64,000 nt of DNA from Pezicula radicicola (lineage: Eukaryota > Ascomycota > Leotiomycetes > Helotiales > Dermateaceae), in the NCBI GenBank assembly GCA_003008705.1, contig PDUO01000077.1, forward strand, positions 66,751 to 130,750, read 5' to 3'. The stretch's first letter is position 1. Every line of letters starts with the position of its first letter. Positions 1-13,208 of this stretch are shown one piece after another. A program made the position numbers and the translations under genes. The notes beneath the pieces were generated by a model. The model was given only the letters and a program-made list of their open reading frames with translations. It was not told where the DNA came from and made no database searches.

Positions 1-2327
1 GAACCCATGGAGGGGAGTAGTATCTGGGTTGTAAAGTAAGGTATGTTGAGACAATATAAATGTGTCCGCTGATAATCTGCGGTATATTTTCTTGTCTTGT
101 GTAGCAAGGAGTATGAAGTCCAATATTGACCTAAGCCAAGTTGGAATTGGATCAAAGGAATTTCTTTGAGGATGGGGACGGGGAGATAGCAAAAAAATAT
201 TGTAGGAATGATGAAAGGAGTCAAAGAGAAAGCATCAACGATCGAAGATGACAGAAATGGCTCAGATATATCGCTCACGATGTTCCAGGCTTTTGGGCTG
301 GCTTGTAAGCTTTCCAGCCATGCCAGCCCAGCCCATACTGAGTAATAGCCAGCCAACCCCTGGAACCTACCATAAACAAACAATAACTACAAAACTATAA
401 TCCAGGCTATTTACCCACTAAGGCTAAGTCATAAGCCGGCCGAATAGAATCTATGGAAACTAAACCAGATCGAGATTCGGAGCAATCCAACACGGTGACA
501 AGCAACACGAAACTTAGCAAAGAAATCAAGTGATTCCTTCGAAACACTTATCAACCGGTACGAAGATAGAAACAAAATCAACGAGTTAGAAATCGAGAAT
601 ATTGTGTGGACGAGTAAGTCCATTACAGCCATGCGTCAGGTGTACCAGGTTTTGGCAGGAATGAGAGAATTGGGGGACTTGTGATTGGTTGGAATGTGTA
701 TTGATGGCTGCTGGTGGCAGGCTGTGCTTTTCACCGCCATATGCGACGACCTGCAGCAAGGGTACTCGGGCGCCTCTTTCCGGCCGCCGACCGAGTCTTT
801 TTCCCTCATCCCAAGGCCTCAGATATCGAATCTCAACGACGGTGAGAATCACGTCGTCGTACGTAGCTGTTCAGGATTCGACTGTCCTAATATCTGTGTA
901 GCAGTTCGTGCTATCTGGCCATGCAGAGCGATAAAGGTGAGGTAACTTGGCAGTCTGTAATTGGGTTGCTTCGGGGACGGCCCGATGCTGGGGACGCAGA
1001 CGCGGTTTGGTGTCAGCATCAGATGGAAAACTGTAATTCCTTGGTGCATACGTCCAAGAACCCAAGTGTTTGCAAGAAGTATCACCAGGTAACAAAAATG
1101 GCTTTCGTACGTGCGAAGTGGGTTATCAGAAGACCTTGACAAGCTTGAGAGAAAAGTAGATGAAGCGGAGAGAGGTGACACGGCAAAGGTCAAAGCCGAA
1201 TTTCATCAAAGTGCCATCCGTCACATGCAGAGACTTACTCGCGATCCTTACATCCTAGCCCAACGTCATCAGCAATATTGACTGGTAGTGGTAAGAGGCC
1301 CCAACGATTTTCGATCATGTACAGTATTGTAGCATATCGTACAACTCTGTACCACATGGTTTTCATCGATCTCCCGATTCATAGTTCGTGGGGCCAGACA
1401 CAATTGCTATAATTGATATTGAATCGATACTGAATAATGACGCGTGAATTCTGCAAGTGGTTTATTCAAAATCACGTTTGCAATTTTAATAGAAGTGGTG
1501 CAGCGGAGCTTACGAAGCACAGAACAGATATCTACCAATTATTTCTGCCTCTAGGAACTAGAATATGTTTTGTAGACTTTGAGCTTAGGTAATGCACTTC
1601 GGTTTGATAGCTCTTTCAACTTAATTTGGATAAATAACTCGGTTTGGGGTTGGTTAGGGTTATTTGGACAACGTATTTAGCTTGGGTAAGTCAGTATGTC
1701 CAGGTAACTTCTAGGTTGATTTGGGTAATTAATTTCCTCAATTTGCCTTTCTCGCTTGATGCGGGTTACTCACTTGGTTTAAGTAACTCAGTTCCAGGTT
1801 GAGTTGGGCAACGCACTTTCATGTTGATGGGTAACTCACTTAATTTGGTTACTTATTGATATGGGTTAGGTAACTTACTCCTCGGTCGATTTTGATAACG
1901 TATTTGATACTGGTTACTCACTTGATCAGTAATAGACATCAGCACACATCAATACACAATTGGGAAACTTTGTAATACTGATATATTTTATATCATTAAC
2001 GCTCATGTCTGCTCGCAAAAAGTTTTTGTGTACAGTGTTTTTAAAACTAAACGTATCTATACTATTAGCGAATCTACAAAGAAGAGAGTATATCAGAAAT
2101 GGACTCACCTCTGTCTCCACTCCCTTCGTATAGCAGTATTGCTCTCTCATATCCACCAAGATGCTTGTTGAGGGCAAACAAGTTCCGCTATTTTTGAACA
2201 ATGATCAATGACATAGGGTCTAAGAATCCTCAGCCTCAGGATGTGTCTGCTCTTGCTCCGCCAAAGAGACGTCTTCCATAGCTTCGGGTTCTCGTTGTGT
2301 TTCAGCCTCTCTACTCTTCGTCGTTTG
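1..2327. other. gene-free left flank
   Basis: I see no supportable gene here. Open frames are short, lack family resemblance and overlap on both strands. The stretch from about 1580 to 1930 is a degenerate satellite listed separately. Confidence 0.6.
1580..1930. repeat. degenerate ~18-25 bp tandem satellite, copy A
   Basis: The stretch repeats variants of a unit close to GGGTAACTCACTTGGTTT, for example around 1690, 1765, 1830 and 1910. Copies are divergent, with variable spacing. The same unit recurs at 3405-3640 on the other side of the small gene at 2328-2991. Confidence 0.6.
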
Positions 2328-2991
2328 CTACTGCGCCTGGTTGTTGGGCTGCCTCTGACGGTGATTGGTCTGCGTTGCTTCGAACATTTTCTGATAGGTA
2401 AACTCGCAAGGAGAGAGAGGGCAAAAGTCATTTTCCATATAAGCCAGTAGAAAAGACCTGAATTCACAATTAGTAATTAGCAGGTCCCAACCACTCATTC
2501 TAATCGGTATTATGCGTGAAATGAAACCGTACGTACCCTCCAGCTCCGTCGTGTATACCTACTCTCCTGAAGACACTATCCACGTTTCTAGTGAACTCAG
2601 GTCCATTACAAACTAGAGTAAATGGAGCAGTTGGCTTGCCAGAGGTATGCGTTCGTGTGTCATAGCCGTTGTTGATTGCAAACACAAAGTATTCAGCGAG
2701 CTGTTCCGCTCTACGAATATCCATATCTGGTAGGCGCGCGATCGCCGGATCTACTGAGATTGTGTGATTGAGGCCGCTAGACGGATGGAACACACTGACA
2801 TAACACGCGCTACCCTCACCCGCAATTTGCACATAATCACAGTGGTAGTGATTCGGACTGAAATGTACATGGCCGGTATTTGGGTCTCGAATTCCTATGG
2901 CTTTTGGACGTTCCAAGGAATTGAAAAGAGCCACGGCAGCCTGAGGAGTCATGTTGGAAGTGGGGATGGTAGAAGCTGGGAAAGGAGCCAT
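2328..2991 (-). CDS. two-exon hypothetical protein (194 aa)
   Basis: I do not recognise this protein. Exon 1 (2537-2991) opens with ATG at 2991 and stays open for 151 codons. It ends in a good donor (GTACGT), and an acceptor preceded by a TACTAAT branch site leads into exon 2 (2328-2457). Phases match (2 then 1), giving 194 residues. The first part is rich in His, Asn and Asp, with a stretch reading CDYVQIAGEGSACYVSVFHP. The C-terminus is Gln/Asn-rich. There is no signal peptide or membrane segment. The single-exon reading (163 aa, stop at 2500) is the alternative. The gene sits alone between two degenerate satellites. A fairly long frame plus clean splice sites suggest it is real, but no function can be given. 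Confidence 0.5.
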
Positions 2992-3404
2992 CTGCTAGCG
3001 TCAACAGGAGTTTCAAGAGAAGAAAACGGAATATACCTTGGCAAGAGAATTCGAGACCAAGAGAAATTAATTTTGATGGCTCGAGTGAGGCAATGATGAT
3101 AGCGATAACAATTCTGGTTGCTTTGTGATGAAATACTCATATATTTGTTGTGATATGTTGATGTTTTGAGTACGAAGGAAAGAACTGGGTGAGAGATTGC
3201 TGATGGGACTCCGCTCTATGCCTGGATGGAAGGCACGGTTGAAGTCACTTTGAAATACGAAATACAATCAAATAGGAAAGCGGGATCGGCATCATTCTGT
3301 CATCAATGGCCTTTCATATCGATTTAATACACCCAGTTGATACATTTAGGATTCTGTCGTTGGTAACTTGCTGTCCAAATGATGCACACACTTATAGCAT
3401 CGAA

Positions 3405-3640
3405 AAAGTGAGTACCCAACTTAATCTGAGTAACCGGCTTGGTTTGAGAAACGAAGTTGATTTATATAACTGACTTGATCTAAGTCAACTATCTTGAACT
3501 GAGCAACCAACTTTATCTGAGTAACTGACTTGTCATAGCGCTTGAGTCGCTAAATTAACCTGGGTAACTGACCTAATTTAAATAACTGGCTTGTTGTGGC
3601 TTTTGACTAACTTAATTTGAATAAGTAAATTAATTTCCTG
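3405..3640. repeat. degenerate ~18 bp tandem satellite, copy B
   Basis: Repeated variants of TGAGTAACTGACTTGATC run through this stretch (for example near 3425, 3470, 3515 and 3565). It is the same family as copy A at 1580-1930. The rest of 2992-4152 shows no gene. Confidence 0.6.
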
Positions 3641-4152
3641 AAATTTTATCCAAATGTAGTAAAGGGAGTTTGGGTCCCAGTAGCCCTTATAATTATCCAG
3701 AGGAAGAAGTTGGCTTCAAATATTTTGTTATAGGAAACTAAGGGTTTGGGGCTTTTGGCAAGGAATTAGAAATTACCTTTAACTAGCAGAAATATGCGGA
3801 CATTCTCAGCATATAGGTCTGTCACTTCTAGTATACTTAAGATCTGTCGGAAAGAATGATGTTCGCATCAGGTGACCTTGGTTACGCTAGAAAGGGGGAG
3901 TTGCTCGGTTATATCTTAGCGATGTTCTGAGTAGGGGGTGAACTTAGGAAATTCAAAGTTAAACAACAAAGAACTACAAGTAAAAGATTCTGTTCAGATT
4001 TATTCGCTACCCATAACGCATTTCTGATCACAATCCCGTGTACCTGAAAATAAGCAAAGCAATTGATGTCAACATTCGCTTAACCGCAACTGTATCTCCA
4101 CAACACCAGTACTTCCGTAAATCCAGAATAATTCCCACCAGAGCCATCAAAG

Positions 4153-5578
4153 CTATAATTTAAATCCCCCAGTTCTATCACGAAAGAAGCCATTAGGATC
4201 AACCTCCTCCCTCACCGACCTAGCAAAAGCCAATGTTTCAGGACGCAAACGACCAAAGTAATCCTGTTGATAATTGGCATCATTCATGAACAAAGGAAGA
4301 TACGCATCTGGAAGCTTTTTACGGGCGATAAACCCTTGAATTATATCTCGAATTCCAGTAACTATATCGACGAGGGCCGCGTCGATCCTAGCGGCATGCG
4401 ATGGACACATATTAGACATGTCGAATTCCATAATGATTCGATCCACAGAATCATCTAGATCTAGTAGATCCCCGCCATACTCTCGCGCTTTTCGGGCAAG
4501 TATTTTTGGTATAGGTTGGATGGCCATTGTTGCAATGAGACCAGTTACCTGTGGAGCAGTTTTTGCCGCTACGCTAACGAAATAATCGTAGTAAGATCTC
4601 ATTACTTCGAGGCCAGAGTCTTTGTCCGGTAGAGGAGATGTTTCCGTTGCAATGTTGTAAACCTGACCTATAAAAATGAATTTATCGAACATGCTCAAGA
4701 ATTTGACATAGGTTGTGACGCCGCAAGTATTAATCTTTGGGCCTAAGTCCTTGAAGTTGTCGAAAGTTCCAGCGGGTGGCTCTGGTCCATCGTAGAAGAA
4801 ACACAACTGCCAAGTACTCACACGAGCACGAAATATATTGTGGTTGATGGCAATCATTGCTGCTTTAGGATCCTGGCAATTTTCTACGAAGTTTCTGACA
4901 GCAACAAGGATCTCGTCGGTCTTGCTTGAGTTGAAGATCATACTGCCGCCCCAAATCTAAAAGATTTAGCTCTTGATCTTTCAATGAATACATTCATTAG
5001 GGCTTACAGGTCCCATAGGAAATGCCTTCATGGTATACGTCGTGACAATCCCATAGTTGTTTCCTCCCCCTCTCAGGGCACGAAAGAGGTTAGCGTTCTT
5101 TGTATTGGAAGCGGTGGTCACAGTTCCATCGGCAAGCACAACTTCAAACTCAACCACACTGTTTACTGCCCAGCCATATTGAGCACTCAGGTGGCTCAAT
5201 CCACCTACCAATCATTCAGCTCAATTTCGCCTCTGCAGTAGATACATTTACTTACCACCAACGAGGTAACCTCCAACACCGACATTGCCGATGCGGCCTC
5301 CTACAACCGTCATATTGTGGGGTTCGAGAGCTTTCATAACGTCTGCCCAGCGATTCCCGGATCCAACACGGACTGTACCCGATGTAGAGTCATAAGTGAC
5401 TTCATTCAGGGCTTGTAGGCTAATTAGAGGACCGCCATCAACACTAGAGTAATAGCGATTCGGATTATGACCACCGGCTTTAACGGCGAACTTTTCGTCG
5501 TTTTCAAGAAGTGCCTTAATAATTATGGATACTTCGTCAGCAGAAGTTGGTTCCAAGATACAGCTCGGAAAAAGGATA
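4153..5578 (-). CDS. FAD-linked oxidase, berberine-bridge-enzyme type (5' end unresolved)
   Basis: Three exons read cleanly: 5256-5578, 5008-5204 and 4153-4956, with matching phases and GTAAGT/GTAAGC donors. The product has the FAD-binding PCMH fold. A KAGGH motif supplies the His that usually links to the 8-alpha position of FAD. GVGGYLVGGG and a GGGNNYGIVT segment follow. The C-terminal BBE region ends in the NYQQDYFG and VREEVDPNGFF block of the family. The second covalent Cys seen in bicovalent members is not in the VVGGR loop, so single linkage is likely. Such enzymes oxidise carbohydrates or secondary metabolites, usually secreted. I could not find a convincing start or signal peptide: the frame passes through an acceptor at 5579 into an upstream exon ending near 5650 without an ATG. 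The gene is either 5'-truncated or has an exon I missed. Confidence 0.8.
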
Positions 5579-5649
5579 CTGCATGAAGAAGACCTTCACG
5601 ATCATGTGAGTTAGTTGAAAAAACAGTTCTCTGATTTCTTATCCCTTAC

Positions 5650-8600
5650 CAATACTTAAATTGGTGTTTGTAGTATGAAGGTGACCGTTTAGTTTTTATT
5701 TTGATGCTGGAAGTCGACCGCAGCTTGGCATAAGTTTTTGATTCTGGTGGAGAGCGGACCACACTCGCCATGCCAGAGAGAAAGGGTCCAAAGGGATTCA
5801 TGGTCTGAGATCGAGGAGGTGAGCAGTGGAAGAGAGAATACTAGACAACTACAGCTTTTTAACAGAGCATCTAATTCTCACAGACATTCTATCTACTTAT
5901 GTACGGAGGCTACCATTACACGTGTCTTGCGGCAAATGTTCGAGCCCGAAGGCTTTGTGCTTCGGGATTTATTTCAATGAATAGGATCTCAGAAGCTGTC
6001 AGGGTAGAACATGAACAGCAACTCTAAATGACGTCAATACACGAAATTGAAGAATGAAAATTGGAACTAGTATCGTCAATTCTATCAACATTCAGACTTC
6101 AGACGTCTCATTGACAGCGTAGCCCCTGTTAAAAACGCTCGCCTAACCGTAGCCCCCGGGATCGAAACTCGCAAGGTGCATACGAACACGAAGCCTTGCG
6201 ATTACATTGGCACTTTGTACCTTTTTTATATCTAAACCCGGTTGATAACAATCCTTTGTGGTGGTAAATGATGGCAAATTTCTCACGTGCTTCCTATAGC
6301 TTATTTGAATATTAGCTACGCTATCCCTATCCCTATCCTTAAGCGATATTAAGCGTCTCGATTTAGGTAGTGGTGTTACTTTGCAAGGACCCAGTTCAAG
6401 TTGTGGATAGTGTTGAATTGTATTTGAATTATGTAAGGAGAACAATAATGTAGGATCTATTTGATGTCTGACAAACGATGTTAGAAATTCGAAGGTTGTT
6501 AAATTTTATCGCTTAATTTCTAGGTAGCAAGGAGCCTGGTGGCGGGCTTCCTACAGGCTAGTGGTGTGAGATTTCCCGCTGTTTAACTCCTGCAGCCATT
6601 CCTCAACCTCACGCAAGATATAGGACTATGCTTCATTAAGGTCTTGATGGGATATTTGTGATGAAGGTTAGGAACGTGGCACCGTTTGTAGACTCTTTCG
6701 TTAAACAGGCATTTGTGTAAGACACTGTGTAGTACTTGAAAACACCTGTAAGTCCTGCGCAGGTCATAAGATTCAGAGCTGGAGTCTGGATAGAATAATG
6801 CTAATAAATGTAGTGTCTTTAGTTTCTGGTAAAACGACCTCAAGCTCCACACAGTTTGCTATTTGCTCCGTTGAAGTCAAGTCTATTATATTTTCGTTCG
6901 TGACCCTTGGTCATTTTATTGCCCTGCAAGGCTAATCTGAAGTCAAGTCGGCTGGAGAGGTAGTATTGCCTAAGACTGCTCTTGCTTAACGAAATATGCT
7001 TAAATATGGCCCCTGAAAAAGAATGAAAATCCATAAGAGTGGTTCGTCGAAGCTGGCTTCACGAGTTTATAAGGTAGATACTTGGGCAAGTGTTGTAAAT
7101 TGTACGTATATGATTTTAGGCGACAGGTTCTAGTCCCAGCCTCAAAAACGCAAACTCCAAGTGGAGATTTTCAATTCTTGAAATCGCTACACACAATCTT
7201 GGCAGCCTTGGCAAGTTGCTCACTTTCAGCTCTGGGTTCGTCTTACATAGTACTCTTTGTCGAAAGTAAAATTGAATTTACTACCGCCTTTTTATGCACT
7301 GTCTTCCACAGCGTCTTGAATCTACCAGTATGTCCATGCAGTCCTATTAGTAGATGATATTACCCAAGTTGCAACTGTTTTCATTTAAAGTATAAGATGA
7401 CAGCAGCGAGAAAGTGTAAATTTTAATTCGCTATTGATTAAATCTCAGTTAGAATGGCTCAATAGTGTACGCCTCACTATCCTCGCTAAAAGTATCAGTG
7501 ATACTTTGAGGCTGAGTGCTAAGAGATCTCAACACGGTATAGTTTTCATTCCGTTAACGAAGGCCTAGACCAAGAGACCACAATCGAAAAATGTTCTTGG
7601 GCCTGTGGCGCTCATGTGGCTCAACAACACATACCAAGGCGTATTGATTAAATCGATTTTGCAAAATGTGGACATAACTTCGCTGGAAGTCTCAGACGAC
7701 AATTTTGTCTTTTCGCTCCCATCTCGGTTAATCAGCGTCGCCGCTTTGCTCAGGCGCTACTCACCCTCGCCTCACCCTCTGCTCAGGCTGCTCAGTCACG
7801 TTCCTGTTCTCCCTCTCAGTGGCCAATCATTATTGTTTACTGCTCAGCTCTACAGTACGAAAGTTGTCAAACTCTACTTAATTATTTGTGGGGGGACCAA
7901 GACGGGTTCCGGAGAGCCCGAACAGGACCTCTTTCAAAAATACATCTTAAGGCGGAATTTTCTCTTAACATAGCAGCGCCTCACGCTGCCTCTCAAATCT
8001 TTGTTTTTTGTTCTTAATTTTGTGTGTTATTACCCTAAGGAGATATAATCATATCGCAGATAGTGGGCTGTCATAGTTAATTATTATGTAATAGTTAACC
8101 AAAGCTAGTATAATAGTATTAAACCACATCTTGCTTCTTCACCCAACCAGTAGCTTAATCGCCGGTATAAACTGAAAGCTAAGGTTAGCCTAGCTATAAT
8201 AAAGTCCGTGCTATAGAATTGCATTTTGTTATCGTATAGAAGCTAAAGTAGCACGGGTTCTAGTAGTTAAATTCAGCCTGCTCCGAATATTATTATGCGG
8301 AACATTTATACTTCAGGCCCGAGTACTCCTGCTTTTATTATAAATGCAGCGCGTACATTATTATATAGTACTCTAAAATTAAATACTCCAGAAATACTTA
8401 CTCGGAAATATAGCCTCGCAACCAAACATGCTCCCCGCTTTAGTGCTACTGGCATACTTATTTTTTTGGTGTTAAATTTGGCCCCCTTCTAAAAATAGCG
8501 TCCTGGTGGCCTCTTACAAGAGTTTAGCAGACGCCGCATAGAAGCAGCCCGCAGCTAATTCTTTGGGAACAATAGGTTGTATATCGAGATGGAAAGTACG

Positions 8601-8863
8601 TGGAATTAGGTAGGTGCCTAGAAGTAGCTACGAACCTGTGGCCTCAAGAGTCAACAGTCAGAGTTACTGGGATTCTACAAAGGAATCAATGAATATTATG
8701 GACATATTTGCTTTCATTCTTCTGTACATGTCCTGTATATGGACTCTGGCTGACCTGAAGATTGGTTCTCTAATTGTCGCGATATCTCTTCTGGCTCTTT
8801 GCCTTCTCACTCGCTCTCCTAGAAGATTGTTTTGATCCCCTTATGACCTACCCCGGCGGTATA
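5650..8863. other. AT-rich gene-free region
   Basis: Only short unconvincing frames occur on either strand. I see no family motif, intact repeat or RNA gene. The texture looks like decayed sequence. Confidence 0.55.
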
Positions 8864-8969
8864 TTGCGGTAGATAATAGAGTGAAATCTAGTCTCTCCTT
8901 AAGCTTTTTCCGGATTTGACCTTGAGTTACACAGGGGTAAAACGTGAGCTATGAGTAAGCAGCTTGAGT
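8864..8969 (+). repeat. 106-bp dispersed direct repeat, copy 1
   Basis: This copy matches 9442-9547 over its whole length without net gaps, at roughly four-fifths identity by eye. Shared blocks include GTGAAATCTA, TTTCCGGAT and GAGCTATGAGTAAGCA. Weaker similarity continues downstream of both copies (TTGATTAGGTCCTGA against TTGATTAAGGCCTGA). The two copies are 578 bp apart in the same orientation and flank the TCCGCT-rich minisatellite, as decayed element ends might. Confidence 0.65.
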
Positions 8970-9104
8970 CCGCATAATGGTGGCTGATTTTTATACTTGA
9001 TTAGGTCCTGAAATTGCTGTTTCCCATTATCAGGCCATGGAGTTTGTAGTGACTATAAGTGGGAAGAGGGGCTTAGTTGGATTGAATATTCTATCCTGGC
9101 AAAC

Positions 9105-9330
9105 TTTCGAAACCAGCGTTTTTCTACACACAGCGTTTGTCCGCTGGACTCGAGTTTTCCCAACCAACAAATTTTCGAATCCAGCGTCTGTTCGCTCCTT
9201 GGGTTTGTCCGCTCCTTAGGTCTGTTCGCTGCCTGTAGCTGTCCACTCATTGAGTCTATCCTCAGTCAGTGTGTATCCACTTATTGAGTTTGTCCGCTGG
9301 ATTTGAATTTCGCTACCCAGCGAATTCTCG
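9105..9330. repeat. GTCCGCT-rich degenerate minisatellite
   Basis: Variants of GTTTGTCCGCTGGATTCGA recur about seven times (near 9137, 9189, 9205, 9222, 9239 and 9286), with short variants GTCTGTTCGCT and GTGTATCCACT. It sits between the two 106-bp direct repeats. Confidence 0.55.
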
Positions 9331-9441
9331 TTTTCATCACGGCAATCAGATAAGACCTAGGTGACAGATTACTTAAATATTCGGACAAAGAGTTGCAAAG
9401 TCACAGCCCGTCGAGTACTATCTAATAGGTGCGACTATAAA

Positions 9442-9547
9442 TAGCGGTAGGTAATACAGTGAAATCTACTCTCATATAAAGCTCTTTCCGGATCTGAAAC
9501 TGAATTAAGCAGAGATGTAACGCGAGCTATGAGTAAGCAACTTGAGC
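9442..9547 (+). repeat. 106-bp dispersed direct repeat, copy 2
   Basis: Second copy of the element at 8864-8969, same strand. The unit shows no open frame or terminal inverted repeat. Confidence 0.65.
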
Positions 9548-9818
9548 CATGGCTGAATAGCACTGAGCTCACTATGACTTGATTAAGGCCTGAGCCACTA
9601 TGATTGAGACCTGACTTTGTCCTTCATGGCGCTTATTAAGAGCGTCCCATGTTTGTGCCTTGGCTAAAATCGAGGACCTGAAACGAGTTGTAGCCGCTTA
9701 AATCTAGATCATCGGTGTTGAGAATTAGGTCACTGATGAGTAGGCAGGTGTGCCCCAAATTCGGACCCAGTCTGCAATGCCTAGATAGGCTGCTGAGTTG
9801 CTGCTAGTGGTAACCTAG

Positions 9819-10803
9819 GTAACCCTGGTTGTTTACTTGGGGTTGCAAGCAAGCACAGGACCGTCGTCAAACCGAAGAATAAAGAAGGAATGTTCCCGCT
9901 GTTGCAAATATTTCGAACCAGAAGAAATCGCAAAGCATCAGGAAGCCTGCGGATTTCGACGATGCCGTCACTGTCGGAAGAGGAAGGGGCCAGGTCAAAG
10001 ACATGATTGTCCCAAAAAGCCACCACCACGACTCCGTAAGCAAAAATGTCGGCAATGCGGGAAACTGTTCCCGTTCAACAAAATTGATAAGCATAGTGAG
10101 GTATGCAAGTTCACAAAATGCTCTATCTGCAAGTACAGAAAGTGTTCCACTTGCAAGAAGGGAATACCTTTGGACATAACCCATGATTGTCCGAAGAAAC
10201 ACCATATCGCTAAAAAGCAATGCCCTAATTGCTTCAAGTCACTACCACCTTATCAACTTAAGTCACATCGCGAAGACTGTACATTTGTTCGTTGTAATAA
10301 ATGTGGCAGATCAAACCCGTTAGGCAGTACAACACACAACTGTCTCGGTCCTCAGGCGTGGCGGTGTCCAAGATGCTCAAAATCCATTCAGATAGAACGG
10401 CTTAATGAGCATATCGCGGGGTGCAAACTCAAGGTGTGCAGGAAATGTTCGCGCAGAGTATTGGCTGGCGATCTTCACGAATGTGGCAGGAAAGTGTGAA
10501 GTAAAAAGGTGTTGGCAGTGCAGGAAAGGCAATATCCTGAGGAAAGAATTCCTTCAACACTTGCAACAGGAGTGCGGAAAGAAGTACTGTTGGAAATGCG
10601 GCAAAAGTGGCATCCGGGAGAGCGAATTCACTCGACATCAACGCTGCCACTGTTGCATCAAGCCGGTACTCAAGACAGAATATCCTGACCTGCTCGCGCA
10701 AGCTCATTACGCCGGTCCAGACGTCGAGATGCTAATCAAAGTTATCAAATATCTTTTCGCCAACTTGGAAGGCTGGAAGAGGGAGTCGAGGTTACGGAGA
10801 TGA
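9819..10803 (+). CDS. tandem Cys/His zinc-repeat protein, split by a +1 frame change
   Basis: The frame opens after a TAG at 9816-9818 and runs to TGA at 10499. A second frame, one base further on, continues the same repeat pattern to 10803. Together they hold five units of about 45-60 residues. Each unit has a C-x2-C-x(10-13)-H-x3-C cluster, then C-x2-C and usually H-x-C, resembling TRAF-type or C2HC zinc fingers. The linker across the join (HECGRK then CEVKRCWQC) keeps normal spacing if one base is skipped near 10490, so the two frames were one protein of about 320 residues. The first frame contains no ATG, so a start must lie in an unseen upstream exon, or the gene is dead. I cannot decide between pseudogene, assembly error and recoding. 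Confidence 0.5.
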
Positions 10804-11134
10804 AGATATAGATGGTAATGAAAAATGAAGCGACTTAGACAAAAGTTGAAAAGGCCGAATTCATTGACAGCGAAGACGAAGACCAAAGACCGAAAAAGGG
10901 TTCGAAGATCATTGACGCCAGTGGAAGGGAGGGACTTCACAGGGGGAACACCGAGAAGGGGAGGTGTGAGAATAGCTAGGTAATCGACGGAGTACTCTAT
11001 ATTTATAATAGGACACGGGAATATAATTAATGCTATAGAAATAGTTATTTAATAAAAGACAAAATCTACGGTAATTCTCTGGCGTGCCGTCTGATTTATG
11101 ACATCACTGGGGAACGCGCTAGATCATGTGATAT

Positions 11135-12133
<999 letters not shown>

Positions 12134-12624
12134 GAAGGTTTCTTGATTAAATAGGGAAGGGATTAGAGACATTGGTTTGTATGTTCAGTTACATTGACTA
12201 GCAAAATTCCATGCTACAAGCTACCCATATTTTTCGTTCCTTACTTGATAGAAGCTAGCATCTAGAAATCGGTAGCGTCGATTTAGGGATACTTGAGAGC
12301 AGTACTTGCACTGTTAAGGATACATCTTGGAAGCACAAAGCCAAAGCAGAACCCGAACTCGAACCGACCCGAAATCCCCGCACTGGGAACAGATATTATC
12401 CAAGGCAGGTGTAGCTATATAGTTTTAGTTTAACAGAAGAACATAGAAAATAAAGCTGTAGCTTTGTTTTTAGAAGAAGCTTGGACTTGAACAAACGCAG
12501 GCATAATCTACCGAAGTACAAGTCCCGGTCTGCGAACCAGGTAAATATAGATTCACACATATCTCCTTACTCCTACAGCTACATCAATATCCCTATTGTC
12601 CAACTTCCATGTAGTCCTTCTCAA

Positions 12625-13208
12625 TCAACCTCCCAATCCCCAACCCTCAGCAGCCTCCTTCACAAGCGCAGTATTGAGATACTCCCTAATCTTTACCACC
12701 TTCCCCGTCTCCACATCGAAGATTAAAATCCAGCAAAACCTGCTCATTCCCTATCAGCCTGTCACTCTCGTCCTTTTACTAATTTTCTCATAGCGCAACG
12801 AAACGAAATAGCACGAGACCGGAAACCCACTTATTATTATAAGGTTTCCCATTCTTTAACGTCGCATACCCACTATACTTAACAATCGCCTTTAAACCCA
12901 CCATATCCATCTCATCCATCTCCACCCGTAGAGGCGTTGCTAACACATTAAGTAATGGAGCCCTGATTTTCTCCTTCTAGGACTCGACATATCTGTTTCC
13001 GATTTTAGCTCTTGCCCAGCAAATATCTCTTAACGTAATGAGAGGGGAAACGCACGTAAACTCCCATAGAGGATTTACTATTCAGATCAGGATCACCAAT
13101 AACCCAGTGCACTTCCGGATCAGATGCCGAGAGGAAGGGATCCCATTCCCCTTCCGCACAGGGACCGAGGAAGGATGTTAAGTGGGTGAAGGTGAGTGTG
13201 AATGGCAT
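12625..13208 (-). CDS. SnoaL/NTF2-like small protein (137 aa)
   Basis: Three exons (13056-13208, 12831-12976, 12625-12739) join in phase to 137 residues. The protein begins MPFTLTFTHLTSF and contains a DPEVHWVIGDPD strand, a KIRAPLLNVLATPL segment and a closing ETGKVVKIREYLNTALV block. This is the layout of fungal SnoaL-like/ketosteroid-isomerase-fold proteins, which act as cyclases or isomerases or have no known substrate. Exon 2 depends on an acceptor at CTAG (12977-12980). Using the CAG acceptor at 12993-12995 instead would place an in-frame TAG at that very spot, where relatives usually have Trp. The gene is therefore either spliced five to six residues short or damaged. The last intron uses GTGGGT. 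Confidence 0.65.

Noticed and set aside
5950..5972. CCCGAAG...CTTCGGG hairpin considered as a terminator or RNA element
   Set aside because: Only 7-bp arms, no adjacent gene end and no further structure. It is expected by chance.
7600..7975. 122-codon open frame in AT-rich DNA
   Set aside because: The sequence has low complexity with no domain and no exon-like borders. The frame looks accidental.
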